Source: Pseudoteredinibacter isoporae_A (GTDB lineage Bacteria; Pseudomonadota; Gammaproteobacteria; Pseudomonadales; Cellvibrionaceae). From it: a DNA stretch of 64,000 bases. Below are positions 34,934 to 44,980 of the stretch, in pieces. The stretch's first letter is position 1. Every line of letters starts with the position of its first letter. The stretch spans positions 1-64,000 of the forward strand of contig NZ_BAABWJ010000001.1 in assembly GCF_040372805.1 (NCBI RefSeq). Reading direction: 5' to 3'. Under the pieces are notes generated by a model. It was not told the origin of the DNA and did no database searches. It saw only the letters and a list, made by a program, of their open reading frames with translations. The position numbers and the translations under genes were made by a program.

Positions 34934-36871
34934 ATGATCACTCGCTGCCCAGCCTGCAGCACCGCATTTAATGTGAACAGCCAGCAGCTTGCCAGCGCCC
35001 GTGGCGCTGTGCGCTGTGGTTCCTGCCTGCAAGTGTTTAAGGCAACCGATCATATTGTGTTAGACGGTCTGCAAACCAGCAGCCCGCAGCCAGATTCCAC
35101 GACCGACACACTCGGTCAGAGCGAACAGGACAGCGCCGACGTTTTTGAGATCGACACCCATTCGCTTCCCGAAAAACCAAGAGAAGAGCCAAGGGAAGAG
35201 CCAAGGGAAGTACCGACATACAACAGAGATGCATTGGATGGCCTACCCAGCTGGGACCAGTACCCCAATGACCATACCGATCGGAAAGATCCAGATTCAA
35301 TCCAGGATTTTCAGGAGCTGGCCAGCGATTTGGATGAAGACCCATTCCAACAGGTCGATCAACAACTCGCAGAACAGCTGGATCAGGAACTTGAGGCCGC
35401 TTTTGCCAGCAATCTGGATATCGAACCCCCCAGTGAAGCACCATCGGATGACTACATCAGCTCCTTTGACATTGCTGACACGGGCGCAACGCTATCCGAA
35501 TTGGAACCGGAACCCCCGCTTGCTCCAATCAACGACGAAGCACCAACAGCACCGCCCTCTTCCGCAGAACTCGACAACCACAGTGATTTTTTTGATGAAT
35601 TGAGTGAGCTGGCCGAACAAAGCCTGGAAGAAGCCACTGGGACACCGGCCGAAGCATCATCTGACACAGACGAGCAGGCCGAATCTGACGCGGAACAAGC
35701 AGCCGCAGAAGACATCCCGGCCGAGCCGCCCGCATACAACGAGCCCGCTCAAACCCGCGCACCGAACTCGTCTGAAGAACCCCGTTTTATCGACGACGAT
35801 ACCGAGCCCTTCAATCAAAAGCCGGAAACCAATCGCAGCCTCCCCCAGGCGTTCAGCCCTGAATTACCCGAGGAAAACGACAGCGAACAGGATGAGAGCT
35901 GGGCGCTCGATATGATGATGAAGGAGCTGGACAATGCCAGCGACCTCAACCAGCCATCCAAGATCGAGCAGGTGCTCGATGGCCGCACCATGGAGGACAG
36001 CAGTCCTCTAGAAGAAATTTTGAATGACCGCCCCGCGCCTGATCTCGATAACGATCCCCACCCACAGGAAGTTGAACTCAGTGGGCTGGATCTGAGCTCA
36101 GAACTGGAAGATGCGCTTAGCATGGAGTCCATTGAAAGTGGTCACCTGAGCCTCGCGGCGGACAGCGAATTTAATTTGGAGCAGAACAACACTGACACCG
36201 ATTCGGCGATGGCGAGTGCCGAGGGCAGCTTCAGTGGTGCCACAGAGGAAGACGACACGCAGGAAACATCGGCCGACACAGAGGACACAGAGCCTGAACT
36301 GGACGCTCACATTATTCCCCAACAGGAAGAGCCCAGCAAAGCCGAAATGATCGACAGCATCGAGCCCGAACCGCTGGAAATGGAGTTCCGCCAGGAAAAA
36401 CCCAATTGGAACTGGCTATGGGGAACCGGCGCTGCGCTCGCACTGCTTTTGGCGGTGGGTCAATTGGCCTGGATTAAGTTTGACGATCTCAATCGCCAAC
36501 CTCCTTATCGTGGCTATTACCAAATCGCCTGCAACATCCTGTCTTGTTCACTGCCACCGCAAATCGATTTGAGCAAGCTCAAAGCCTCAAACTTGGTCGT
36601 TCGCAGTCACCCGGAAACCGAACACGCTCTGGTCGTCGACATGGTGCTACTGAACCTCGCACAGTTTGAGCAGGAGTTCCCCGACATTCAACTCACCTTC
36701 AGTGATATTCAAGGCAAAGCACTCGCCAGCCGCGTGTTCCGTCCTTCAGAATATCTTGCCGGCGAACTGGCAGGGGCGAGTCGCATGCCCATCCAACGTC
36801 CCATCCATCTCTCTTTGGATATTGTCGATCCTGGCAATGAAGCCGTGAACTACAAAGTCGACGTTCGCTAA
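34934..36871 (+). CDS. Zinc-ribbon and DUF3426 membrane protein with long acidic linker
   Basis: A 645-residue protein. The start at 34934 places the zinc ribbon at the N-terminus (MITRCPACSTAFNVN, then VRCGSC). A low-complexity, strongly acidic region of about 450 residues follows, including short tandem repeats (REEP-REEP-REVP). A single transmembrane segment is near residue 525 (WLWGTGAALALLLAVGQLAW), and the C-terminal DUF3426 domain has YRGYYQIACNILSCSLP. This layout is common between prmA and dusB in the Pseudomonadales but the linker here is long. Its function is unknown. Confidence 0.85.
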   Translation: MITRCPACSTAFNVNSQQLASARGAVRCGSCLQVFKATDHIVLDGLQTSSPQPDSTTDTLGQSEQDSADVFEIDTHSLPEKPREEPREEPREVPTYNRDALDGLPSWDQYPNDHTDRKDPDSIQDFQELASDLDEDPFQQVDQQLAEQLDQELEAAFASNLDIEPPSEAPSDDYISSFDIADTGATLSELEPEPPLAPINDEAPTAPPSSAELDNHSDFFDELSELAEQSLEEATGTPAEASSDTDEQAESDAEQAAAEDIPAEPPAYNEPAQTRAPNSSEEPRFIDDDTEPFNQKPETNRSLPQAFSPELPEENDSEQDESWALDMMMKELDNASDLNQPSKIEQVLDGRTMEDSSPLEEILNDRPAPDLDNDPHPQEVELSGLDLSSELEDALSMESIESGHLSLAADSEFNLEQNNTDTDSAMASAEGSFSGATEEDDTQETSADTEDTEPELDAHIIPQQEEPSKAEMIDSIEPEPLEMEFRQEKPNWNWLWGTGAALALLLAVGQLAWIKFDDLNRQPPYRGYYQIACNILSCSLPPQIDLSKLKASNLVVRSHPETEHALVVDMVLLNLAQFEQEFPDIQLTFSDIQGKALASRVFRPSEYLAGELAGASRMPIQRPIHLSLDIVDPGNEAVNYKVDVR

Positions 36872-37181
36872 GCCGAAGCTGGGGGCATGGCCAATTCCCC
36901 TCCAGCAAGCCCGCTTCACTGACGATCAACATGCAAATTCAGGCGACAGTCATTCCGACCTACTGAAGGCCGATCAAAAAAACGGCAAATCGAACAAATT
37001 CCCACTTCCCTAAGCGGGTGCTCTACAGGTATTATATGCGCCCTTTTTCGGGAGCCTGGTGGAAAAATAAGCAGCTCATTTTGCTCGCCAATCACCAGAT
37101 CCCCAAAAACCGACCATAATCTAAAGCGCATTGAAAACAAAGGCTTAGATAAGGTCTTGAACCAGCTTGCAGGAAAGAAAC
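36872..37181. promoter_or_regulatory. Promoter region of dusB-fis
   Basis: About 310 bp without a gene. A TATTAT element at 37030-37035 is followed by a GC-rich ATGCGCCC stretch, the type of discriminator seen at growth-rate-controlled fis promoters. No convincing -35 box was found and the start of transcription is not established. Confidence 0.35.
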
Positions 37182-38198
37182 TTGTTTCATATCGGCCCAT
37201 ATCAGATCCAAAGCCCAGCAGTACTGGCGCCTATGGCTGGTATTACAGACCAACCCTTCCGCCGACTGTGCAAGCAGTACGGTGCTGGTATGGTAACGGC
37301 CGAAATGTTGACCTCCGACATCAAGCTCTGGAACAGCCGTAAATCCCAGCAACGCTTGATTGACAAAGACGAAGCCGAACCCCGAGCCGTACAAATTGCC
37401 GGCGCCGAACCCACCATGCTGGCCCAGGCGGCGCAAGCCTGCGTTGAGCACGGAGCCCAAATCGTCGACATCAACATGGGCTGCCCTGCTAAAAAAGTCT
37501 GCAACAAAGCCGCTGGCTCAGCCCTACTGCGTGACGAAATGCTGGTTGCCGACATCCTGCACCAGGTTGTCGCCGCAGTGGATGTACCCGTGACACTGAA
37601 AATTCGCACCGGCTGGTCACCAGAGGAACGGAATGGTTTGCGTATTGCCCGCATTGCAGAAGATGCCGGCATCCAGGCTCTCACTGTGCATGGCCGCAGT
37701 CGTGCCTGTCGCTTTAAAGGCAATGTTGAATACGACACGATAGCCACCATTGCGCAGGCCATATCGATTCCCGTCATTGCTAATGGCGACATCAACGACG
37801 CCCGCAAAGCAAAACAAGTGTTGGACTACACCCAGGCTGCGGCCATTATGGTTGGCCGTGGAGCCCAGGGGCGCCCCTGGATTTTTCGCGATATTAATCA
37901 CTACTTGGCCGGGCATGGCGAAGCGCCAGCGGCCGAGCTCTCCGACATTCAACAAACGATTACCCTGCATCTCGAGGCCCTGCACCAATACTACGGTGAC
38001 TACCTCGGTTTGCGCATCGCCCGTAAACATATGGGCTGGTATTTGCAGACACTGTCTGAAGATACCCAAAGGGCTGCTTTCGATTGGTCAGGCTTGCGCC
38101 AGACTTTTAATCGCTTGGAAGACAGCCAACAACAACAGCATTATGTCGAACAGCTGTTCGACGACTTAATCAAGACTAAAGAGGAACAAGCCGCATGA
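37182..38198 (+). CDS. dusB: tRNA-dihydrouridine synthase B
   Basis: A 338-residue flavoenzyme that reduces U17 (DusB) in the tRNA D-loop. FMN and active-site motifs: APMAGITDQPFR, then MGCPAKKVCNKAAGSALL with the catalytic Cys, and TVHGRSR. The TTG at 37182 is preferred because AGGA lies seven bases upstream and the product then starts [M]FHIGPYQ like other DusB proteins; a TTG at 37167 adds five residues. It overlaps fis by 4 bases. Confidence 0.93.
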   Translation: MFHIGPYQIQSPAVLAPMAGITDQPFRRLCKQYGAGMVTAEMLTSDIKLWNSRKSQQRLIDKDEAEPRAVQIAGAEPTMLAQAAQACVEHGAQIVDINMGCPAKKVCNKAAGSALLRDEMLVADILHQVVAAVDVPVTLKIRTGWSPEERNGLRIARIAEDAGIQALTVHGRSRACRFKGNVEYDTIATIAQAISIPVIANGDINDARKAKQVLDYTQAAAIMVGRGAQGRPWIFRDINHYLAGHGEAPAAELSDIQQTITLHLEALHQYYGDYLGLRIARKHMGWYLQTLSEDTQRAAFDWSGLRQTFNRLEDSQQQQHYVEQLFDDLIKTKEEQAA

Positions 38199-38506
38199 AT
38201 AGCGTAGAAACCTTCGCAACTGAAGCTCCAGTAGCGAACACGCCTGTTGAGACTAACCAGCTGACCGATACCAGCCGCAACCAGTCTCTGCGTGACAGCG
38301 TTGAAATTGCGATGGAAAACTACTTCCGCAACTTGGAAGGCCAAAGCGTAACCGATGTATACGAGCTGGTTATGGCTGAAGTCGAAGCTCCAATGTTGGA
38401 AGTGATCATGAAACACACTCGTCACAATCAAACCAAAGCCGCACAGGTGTTGGGTTTGAATCGTGGCACCCTGCGTAAAAAATTAAAGCAGTACGGCTTA
38501 CTGTAA
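38195..38506 (+). CDS. fis: DNA-binding protein Fis
   Basis: A 103-residue nucleoid-associated protein. The C-terminal HTH is TRHNQTKAAQVLGLNRGTLR followed by KKLKQYGLL. The central dimerisation helices are YFRNLEGQSVTDVYELVMAE. The N-terminus is slightly longer than in E. coli Fis (98 residues). It is the second gene of the dusB-fis operon with an ATGA overlap. Confidence 0.96.
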   Translation: MNSVETFATEAPVANTPVETNQLTDTSRNQSLRDSVEIAMENYFRNLEGQSVTDVYELVMAEVEAPMLEVIMKHTRHNQTKAAQVLGLNRGTLRKKLKQYGLL

Positions 38507-38561
38507 ATCGTTATTGGGTCATTTATCCGATTTCCTATTTGATCACTGACAGGATCTACCC

Positions 38562-40145
38562 ATGAGCTCTAGCAATGACCAAGGCCTGGTTGCCGTAAAG
38601 CGCGCGCTAATCAGCGTGTCCGATAAATCAGGTATTGTTGAATTTGCCCAGCAACTCAGCGCCATGGGCGTTGAATTGCTTTCCACTGGCGGAACTTTTC
38701 GCTTGTTGCAGGAAAACAACATTGCCGTCACCGAAGTGTCCGATTACACCGGTTTTCCGGAAATGATGGACGGCCGAGTGAAGACCTTGCACCCTAAAGT
38801 GCACGGTGGCATTTTGGCACGTCGCGGCCAGGACGACAGTGTGATGGCCGAACACGGCATCAACGCCATTGATATGGTTGTCGTCAACCTATACCCCTTC
38901 GAGCAAACCGTTGCTAAAGAAAACTGCAGTCTGGAAGACGCCATCGAGAACATCGATATCGGCGGCCCTACTATGGTTCGCGCAGCCGCAAAAAATAATA
39001 CCTTCGTGAACATTGTGGTTAACGCCAGCGACTACGAAGCCATTATTGCTGAAATGAAAGCGAATGACGGTGCGACACGTCAAGCCACGCGCTTCGATCT
39101 GGCCATCAAAGCTTATGAGCATACCGCCGCTTACGATGGCGCTATCGCAAATTATTTTGGTCGCATGGTACCCGGTGGTAATGAGAAGTTCGCCCGCACA
39201 TTCAACAGTCAATTCGTCAAAGCTCAGGACATGCGTTACGGTGAGAACTCTCACCAAGACAGCGCGTTTTACGTTGAAAAAAATGCTGCCCCTGGCACCA
39301 TCGCCAGCGCACAACAAATTCAAGGTAAAGCACTGTCTTACAATAATATCGCCGATACCGATGCGGCACTTGAAACGGTCAAACTCTTCGACGAAGCCGC
39401 CTGCGTGATCGTAAAACACGCCAACCCTTGCGGTGTCGCCGTCGCATCTGACATTAACAGTGCCTATGAACTGGCTTTCGCTACCGACCCTGAATCAGCC
39501 TTTGGCGGCATCATTGCCTTCAACCGCGAGCTGGACGCAGAGACCGCGGCCAACATCTGCGCCAAGCAGTTTGTCGAAGTGATCATTGCTCCGAGCATCA
39601 GTGCGGAAGCCAAGACAGCCGTTGCTGAAAAGAAAAATGTTCGCCTGCTCGAATGTGGCGAATGGGGTCAAACGGCACCAAGCTTCGACCTGAAGCGTGT
39701 TGCTGGCGGACTGCTGGTTCAAGACCGCGACCTCGGTATGGTTGGCGCCAGTGATCTGCAAGTCGTGACCAAACGTCAACCTACGGAAGAAGAAATTCGC
39801 GACCTGCTGTTCACCTGGAAAGTGGCCAAAATGGTTAAGTCCAATGCCATTGTCTACGGTAAAAACGGCCAGACGATTGGCGTGGGTGCCGGACAGATGA
39901 GTCGAGTTAATTCAGCCCGCATTGCAGCCATTAAAGCCGAGCACGCTGGTTTGGAGGTGAATGGCAGTTGCATGGCTTCCGATGCCTTCTTCCCGTTCCG
40001 CGACGGCATTGATAACGCGGCTAAGGTTGGTATCAGCTGCGTTATTCAGCCCGGCGGTTCCATCCGCGACGAGGAAGTAATTGCGGCGGCCGATGAGGCC
40101 GGCATGGCAATGGTGTTTACCTCAATGAGACACTTCCGTCATTAA
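38562..40145 (+). CDS. purH: Bifunctional AICAR transformylase/IMP cyclohydrolase
   Basis: A 527-residue enzyme for the last two steps of IMP synthesis. The cyclohydrolase domain is N-terminal (VSDKSGIVEFAQQLS, GRVKTLHPKVHGGIL). The transformylase domain is C-terminal with MRYGENSHQ, KHANPCGVA and SNAIVY. AGGA lies upstream of the ATG. The length is as expected. It is followed at about 220 bp by purD, as in many gammaproteobacteria. Confidence 0.97.
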   Translation: MSSSNDQGLVAVKRALISVSDKSGIVEFAQQLSAMGVELLSTGGTFRLLQENNIAVTEVSDYTGFPEMMDGRVKTLHPKVHGGILARRGQDDSVMAEHGINAIDMVVVNLYPFEQTVAKENCSLEDAIENIDIGGPTMVRAAAKNNTFVNIVVNASDYEAIIAEMKANDGATRQATRFDLAIKAYEHTAAYDGAIANYFGRMVPGGNEKFARTFNSQFVKAQDMRYGENSHQDSAFYVEKNAAPGTIASAQQIQGKALSYNNIADTDAALETVKLFDEAACVIVKHANPCGVAVASDINSAYELAFATDPESAFGGIIAFNRELDAETAANICAKQFVEVIIAPSISAEAKTAVAEKKNVRLLECGEWGQTAPSFDLKRVAGGLLVQDRDLGMVGASDLQVVTKRQPTEEEIRDLLFTWKVAKMVKSNAIVYGKNGQTIGVGAGQMSRVNSARIAAIKAEHAGLEVNGSCMASDAFFPFRDGIDNAAKVGISCVIQPGGSIRDEEVIAAADEAGMAMVFTSMRHFRH

Positions 40146-40364
40146 GGTTTTAAGGGCGCGATGACAGCCCAGGCTTCGGAACTCAGTCGGTCATGTTTGG
40201 ATACATTCCCGCCCTGAGCGCCGGAGCACCTTGTCAGAAAGACCAATCCACCACTTAGCTTCTTATTAATGCCTGAATTAATGAGTGGTGACTTTAATTA
40301 ACTGGAAGGAAAAAGAGTCAGCTTGCTTGCTCAAACTCTTTCCCTCTCATACCTGACGTTTATT

Positions 40365-41651
40365 ATGAATATATTGGTTATTGGTTCCGGTGGGCGCGAA
40401 CATGCCCTGGCCTGGAAAGCGGCGCAAAGCGCTGGTGTTGAAAAAGTATTTGTGGCCCCAGGTAATGCCGGTACAGAACTGGAAGACAAGCTTGAGAACA
40501 TTGCCATTGGCGTTGGTGATTTTGAAGCGCTTGCTGATTTCGCCGAGCAGAACAACGTAGGCTTAACCATTGTGGGCCCTGAAGCGCCTTTGGTTGATGG
40601 TGTTGTCGATTACTTTGCTGAACGTCAGCTACGCTGTTTTGGCCCAAGTAAAGGTGCAGCCCAGCTGGAAGGCTCAAAAGCGTTCACCAAAGACTTTTTA
40701 GCTCGCCATAACATTCCCACTGCCGAATACCAAAATTTTACGGAAGTGGAACCTGCACTGGCTTATCTGCGAGAAAAAGGGGCGCCCATTGTTGTGAAAG
40801 CCGATGGCCTGGCCGCCGGTAAAGGGGTCATCGTTGCCGAAACCCTGGAGCAAGCCGAAGACGCCGTAAAAGACATGCTGTCTGGAAACGCTTTCGGTGA
40901 TGCGGGCTGTCGCGTCGTGATTGAAGAGTTTCTGGATGGGGAAGAAGCCAGCTTTATCGTTATGGTTGACGGCAAGAATATCTTACCGATGGCCACCAGC
41001 CAGGATCACAAACGTGTTGGTGATGGTGATACCGGCCCGAATACCGGCGGCATGGGCGCGTACTCTCCCGCACCTGTCGTCACAACGGAAATTCACGATC
41101 GTATTATGGCGCAAGTCATTGTACCTACCGTGGAAGGTATGGCGAAGGAAGGGAATGACTACACCGGCTTCCTGTATGCCGGCTTGATGATCAACGCCGA
41201 CGGCCAACCCAAAGTCATTGAATACAACTGTCGTTTTGGAGACCCGGAAACGCAACCTATCATGATTCGTTTGCAATCGGATCTGGTCGCACTGTGCAAT
41301 GCTGCTCTGGACAAAACCCTCGATTCAGCAACGGCCAACTGGGACAACCGCGCCGCGATGGGTGTGGTGCTCGCCGCAGGTGGCTACCCAGCCAGCTACA
41401 ACAAAGGCGACGTCATTCACGGACTGGAAAACAGCGGTAGTGATGTCGCAAAAGTCTTTCACGCTGGCACAGCGATGAAAGACGGCCATGTTGTAACTGC
41501 CGGTGGACGCGTTCTCTGTGCAACCGCACTGGGAGATTCAGTCAGCGAAGCACAGGCCGAAGCATACAAACTGGTGAAGTCCATTCACTGGGACGGCAGC
41601 TTTTATCGTAACGATATTGGCTACCGGGCTATTGCTCGCGAAGAAGCGTAA
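40365..41651 (+). CDS. purD: Phosphoribosylamine-glycine ligase
   Basis: A 428-residue ATP-grasp enzyme that makes GAR in purine synthesis. The start at 40365 gives MNILVIGSGGREHALAWK, the conserved N-terminus. ATP-grasp elements are KADGLAAGKGV, SQDHKRVGDGDTGPNTGGMG and EYNCRFGDPETQ. A 14-codon upstream extension is not conserved. A strong terminator follows. Confidence 0.97.
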   Translation: MNILVIGSGGREHALAWKAAQSAGVEKVFVAPGNAGTELEDKLENIAIGVGDFEALADFAEQNNVGLTIVGPEAPLVDGVVDYFAERQLRCFGPSKGAAQLEGSKAFTKDFLARHNIPTAEYQNFTEVEPALAYLREKGAPIVVKADGLAAGKGVIVAETLEQAEDAVKDMLSGNAFGDAGCRVVIEEFLDGEEASFIVMVDGKNILPMATSQDHKRVGDGDTGPNTGGMGAYSPAPVVTTEIHDRIMAQVIVPTVEGMAKEGNDYTGFLYAGLMINADGQPKVIEYNCRFGDPETQPIMIRLQSDLVALCNAALDKTLDSATANWDNRAAMGVVLAAGGYPASYNKGDVIHGLENSGSDVAKVFHAGTAMKDGHVVTAGGRVLCATALGDSVSEAQAEAYKLVKSIHWDGSFYRNDIGYRAIAREEA

Positions 41652-41671
41652 TTCAACACGCCTCTCCTGAA

Positions 41672-41710
41672 AACCCAAAAGGCCAGCTTAACGCTGGCCT
41701 TTTGGGTTTA
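41672..41710. terminator. Bidirectional terminator between purD and the AAA+ gene
   Basis: A 17-bp perfect stem (41672-41688 with 41694-41710) with a 5-base loop, A-rich on one side and T-rich on the other, serves both convergent genes. Confidence 0.92.
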
Positions 41711-41741
41711 CGGGCACAGAACCTATGCAGCCCTGAAGGCA

Positions 41742-43226
41742 TTAGGCCGGTACGGCTCGATCCTGGGCCCAGCTCCTCAAGGCACTCACCTGCTCAGACA
41801 TGGTCTGTGACAGCGGCACACTGACAGACAGTTCCGCCAGCAGCTGATCTGTCGACAGACATGTAACATCATGCTTGTCAGCACCCGCGCTGTAACCCGC
41901 CGCAATGACCGCCTGTTCGATTTCAGCACCGGTAAAACCCTCACTGGCGCGCAGCAAAACCGGCCAATCCAACTCGAGTCGATAACCGCGCTTGGCCAGA
42001 TGGATTTCAAAAATTTTCTGCCGTGCTTGCGGCCCAGGTAAATCCACAAAAAAGATTTCATCGAAACGGCCCTTGCGGACCAACTCAGCAGGCAACGCGC
42101 TAATGTCATTACTGGTAGCAACAATGAATACCGGCTTATCGCGCTCTGACATCCAAGTCAGTAATGTGCCCAGAACCCGCTTAGAGGTACCGTGATCTTC
42201 ACCGCCCTGGGCCAAACCTTTTTCAATTTCATCCAGCCACAAGACGCAGGGACTCATATTGTCGGCCAATGACAATGATTCACGCAGATTACGTTCGGTT
42301 TCGCCAAAGTATTTGTTGTACAGTGCGCCCATATCCAAACGCAGCAATGGCAGGTCCCACATGCCAGCCACCGCTTTGGCCGCCAGACTTTTTCCGCCGC
42401 CCTGCACACCGAGCATCAACATCCCCTTTGGCGTATCTTTGGCGTCGCTGCTGCCCGTTTTTAAAAAGGCTTGCTGTCGTTGTTTCAACCAAAGCTTCAA
42501 ATTGTCCAAGCCACCGACCTGGGCAAATTTTGCGGTTCGATACTCAAAACTGAGCACGCCCTCCATGTCCATCAGAGCAAATTTAGCGCGATTTAACACC
42601 GGGATATCGTCCTCGGTGATTGCGCCATCATCTGCAATGGCACCCCGAACCAAGCGACGAATTTCCTGATGCCCAAGGCCTCGGACATTCGCCACCAACA
42701 TATCCAGCGCTTTTTGATCCGCTTTCACTCGATCGGCGCTTTGCTCTGAAGCCCACTTCGTCGCTTCCTCACGCACAATATTCATGACCTCATCATCCGT
42801 GGGAGGAATCAGTTCGACACGCGCACTGTAGCGCACCAACTCAGGAGGCAATTCGATTTTATGGCTCAAAAATACTAGGCAATGCGCCATGGCGGCATGA
42901 TTCAACACGATGTCTTTGAGCAGACGGATGATTTTAGGGCTTTCTTTGAAGTACGGATGAAAATCACAGAGTACGAACAAGCCTGGCTTGCTGGCTGTTT
43001 TAATATGTTCCAGTACTTTCTCAGGCTCCGTCGTACTGGAATTCAGATTGATCTGTGAACCAAAGGTCAGGCGAGTCAAGCCATCGGTGACGGACCAGCG
43101 ATACACGGACTGACGCTTTGGCCTGCCCTGCTCCAAGATTTGATCCAAAGCCGTTTTCTCGTCGTAACTTTCCAACACCACCAAAGGTGGGCGACTATCA
43201 AATACCGCTTTCAGATCTTCATTCAT
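41742..43226 (-). CDS. AAA+ ATPase, Ycf46-like
   Basis: A 494-residue cytoplasmic ATPase. The N-terminal domain (about 1-200) begins with PPLVVLESYDEK and contains LFVLCDFHPYF. The AAA module has Walker A GVQGGGKS, pore-type GALYNKYFGETERNL, Walker B CVLWLDEIEKGL, sensor-1 FIVATSND and RKGRFDEIFFVDLP. This arrangement matches the Ycf46 family, found in cyanobacteria and some proteobacteria and without a settled role. It is transcribed alone toward purD. Confidence 0.82.
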   Translation of the reverse strand: MNEDLKAVFDSRPPLVVLESYDEKTALDQILEQGRPKRQSVYRWSVTDGLTRLTFGSQINLNSSTTEPEKVLEHIKTASKPGLFVLCDFHPYFKESPKIIRLLKDIVLNHAAMAHCLVFLSHKIELPPELVRYSARVELIPPTDDEVMNIVREEATKWASEQSADRVKADQKALDMLVANVRGLGHQEIRRLVRGAIADDGAITEDDIPVLNRAKFALMDMEGVLSFEYRTAKFAQVGGLDNLKLWLKQRQQAFLKTGSSDAKDTPKGMLMLGVQGGGKSLAAKAVAGMWDLPLLRLDMGALYNKYFGETERNLRESLSLADNMSPCVLWLDEIEKGLAQGGEDHGTSKRVLGTLLTWMSERDKPVFIVATSNDISALPAELVRKGRFDEIFFVDLPGPQARQKIFEIHLAKRGYRLELDWPVLLRASEGFTGAEIEQAVIAAGYSAGADKHDVTCLSTDQLLAELSVSVPLSQTMSEQVSALRSWAQDRAVPA

Positions 43227-43348
43227 TGCACTGCTTCCCGGATAGATTCAAAGCTTAGACGAGCGAAACAATCCCCATGGATGGTTTTTCCCTTGGCATC
43301 AGGATACAGTAGAATAATGTTTTGAAAACCCGAAAATGAGAAAGCCCC

Positions 43349-43996
43349 ATGGCAAGTTTACGTCGTCACAGCCTTCTGGATCAGCTGATCGGACAAGCAG
43401 ACCGAGCCCTGCGAACGCTGAGCCCGGATACACAGGCCCACAGCCGTCCCTCGCCCGCCCAGCAATTGGATGAGGCAGAAATGAGTGAAACAGAGCGCCA
43501 ACATGCCGCGGGCCTGATGCGGGTCAATCACACCGGCGAAGTCATGGCACAAGCTCTGTACCAAGGCCAGGCCCTGACCGCCAAATTGCCTGAAGTGCGC
43601 AAAGAAATGGAACATGCGGCTGACGAAGAGATTGACCACTTGGCTTGGTGCGAAGATCGCACTCGCCAACTCGGTAGTCACACCAGCCTCTTGAACCCTA
43701 TGTGGTATGGTCTGTCCTTTGGCATGGGGGCCACCGCAGGCTTAGTCAGCGATCGGGTCAGCCTGGGGTTTGTCTCTGCCATCGAAGATCAGGTATGCGA
43801 GCACCTGGAAGAACATCTTCAAACACTGCCGGCGCAAGACCAAAAAAGTCGGGCAATTGTTGAGCAAATGCTGGAAGACGAGGCCAAGCACTCTCACGCG
43901 GCACTGGAAGCAGGAGGCATTCGCTTTCCCGGCCCCATCAAACAGGCAATGAGCTTAATGTCCAAAGCAATGACAAAAACCAGCTACCGTATCTGA
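43349..43996 (+). CDS. coq7: Demethoxyubiquinone hydroxylase
   Basis: A 215-residue di-iron monooxygenase for a late step of ubiquinone synthesis. The iron ligands are visible: RVNHTGEVMAQALY, ADEEIDHLAWC (ExxH), SAIEDQVCEHLEEHL and EDEAKHSHAA (ExxH). The pairing with osmC and vfr is seen in Pseudomonas-like genomes. Confidence 0.94.
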   Translation: MASLRRHSLLDQLIGQADRALRTLSPDTQAHSRPSPAQQLDEAEMSETERQHAAGLMRVNHTGEVMAQALYQGQALTAKLPEVRKEMEHAADEEIDHLAWCEDRTRQLGSHTSLLNPMWYGLSFGMGATAGLVSDRVSLGFVSAIEDQVCEHLEEHLQTLPAQDQKSRAIVEQMLEDEAKHSHAALEAGGIRFPGPIKQAMSLMSKAMTKTSYRI

Positions 43997-44039
43997 GGAC
44001 ACCATAGCGGGTTTTCTGTAGGGGGAAAGGGTTCGCCGA

Positions 44040-44462
44040 TCAATCCAGTTCGACGATTTCATAGGAGTGTGTCATTTCGACACCAGCCTCTTGCAGCATA
44101 ATAGACGCCGAGCAGTATTTCTCTGCCGACAGTGACACGGCCTTTTTAACCTGGCTCTCTTTCAATTTACGTCCACTCACGACAAATTTTAGGTGCATCT
44201 TGGTATAGACCGCCGGCACCGCATCCGCACGCTCGCCTTCAACAAAGACTTCACAAGATTCAACGTCTTGTCGGGATTTTTGCAGAATGCCAATGACGTC
44301 ATAACTAGAGCAACCGCCGACCGCGACCAGCATGAGCTCCATTGGGCGTGCGCCCAGATTTTCCCCACCTTTTTCTTCAGGGCCATCCATCGCGATGGTG
44401 TGCCCGGTTCCGGTGGTTGCCACAAAATGAACGTTTCCGCCCCACTTCACTTGCGCTTTCAT
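44040..44462 (-). CDS. OsmC-family protein (YhfA type)
   Basis: A 140-residue OsmC/Ohr-fold protein. Two Cys lie in the usual positions, GGCSSYDV and EKYCSASI. The gene is next to crp/vfr, as yhfA is next to crp in E. coli, and the length matches YhfA. It may reduce organic peroxides but the substrate of this subgroup is unsettled. Confidence 0.88.
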   Translation of the reverse strand: MKAQVKWGGNVHFVATTGTGHTIAMDGPEEKGGENLGARPMELMLVAVGGCSSYDVIGILQKSRQDVESCEVFVEGERADAVPAVYTKMHLKFVVSGRKLKESQVKKAVSLSAEKYCSASIMLQEAGVEMTHSYEIVELD

Positions 44463-44980
44463 GTTTTTCCTCAGCCAACCAAAAGCGATAGATTAACACA
44501 TGCGCCAAATCTGAATGAGGCATTCCCTTAGGCTATGTCTCTATATCCTTATGCTGAAATATCAAAGCCTGTCGGCCAAATATTCCGCAAATCCTGTATT
44601 CCCAGGAAACTTTTAGGCGTTTGGCGATGTCTATCACAGATTAATCTACAACCGGTAAACACAATCGCCGTGGTGGCTATCACAATTCCTTTTAGGAGCA
44701 AGTCACAATTCATCGGATAATTGCCAAGTAAACGATTTAAAGTGTAGATTAAGGGGAGTATTAGCGCCATAATCGCTGTCTAATTTCGCCACAGACTCGC
44801 ATTAGAGCTGTGGAATAAAAAAAACAAAAACCCTTTATTTTAGAACTATAAAGACCCGGTCAAAACGCGCCTGCGAAGCCTGTAGTATTATCGCTTGATG
44901 GGACAAGCGCTGAAGGTTCAGCAAAAACGGCAAAGGATGCGATAACGGGTCAGACGCAGAGGCGACACCAGGAGTCAACA
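44463..44980. other. Intergenic region upstream of vfr
   Basis: About 520 bp without a credible gene. A 73-codon reverse frame at 44549-44770 is hydrophobic but not supported. The part near vfr holds its promoter; no clear cAMP-receptor site was recognised by eye. Confidence 0.45.

Noticed and set aside
40146..40364. Possible PurR or regulatory site between purH and purD
   Set aside because: Only a weak CCACT/AGTGG symmetry with ATTAAT repeats near 40250-40290; no known operator match.
44549..44770. 73-codon hydrophobic reverse frame upstream of vfr
   Set aside because: No family resemblance or good ribosome-binding site; probably chance.
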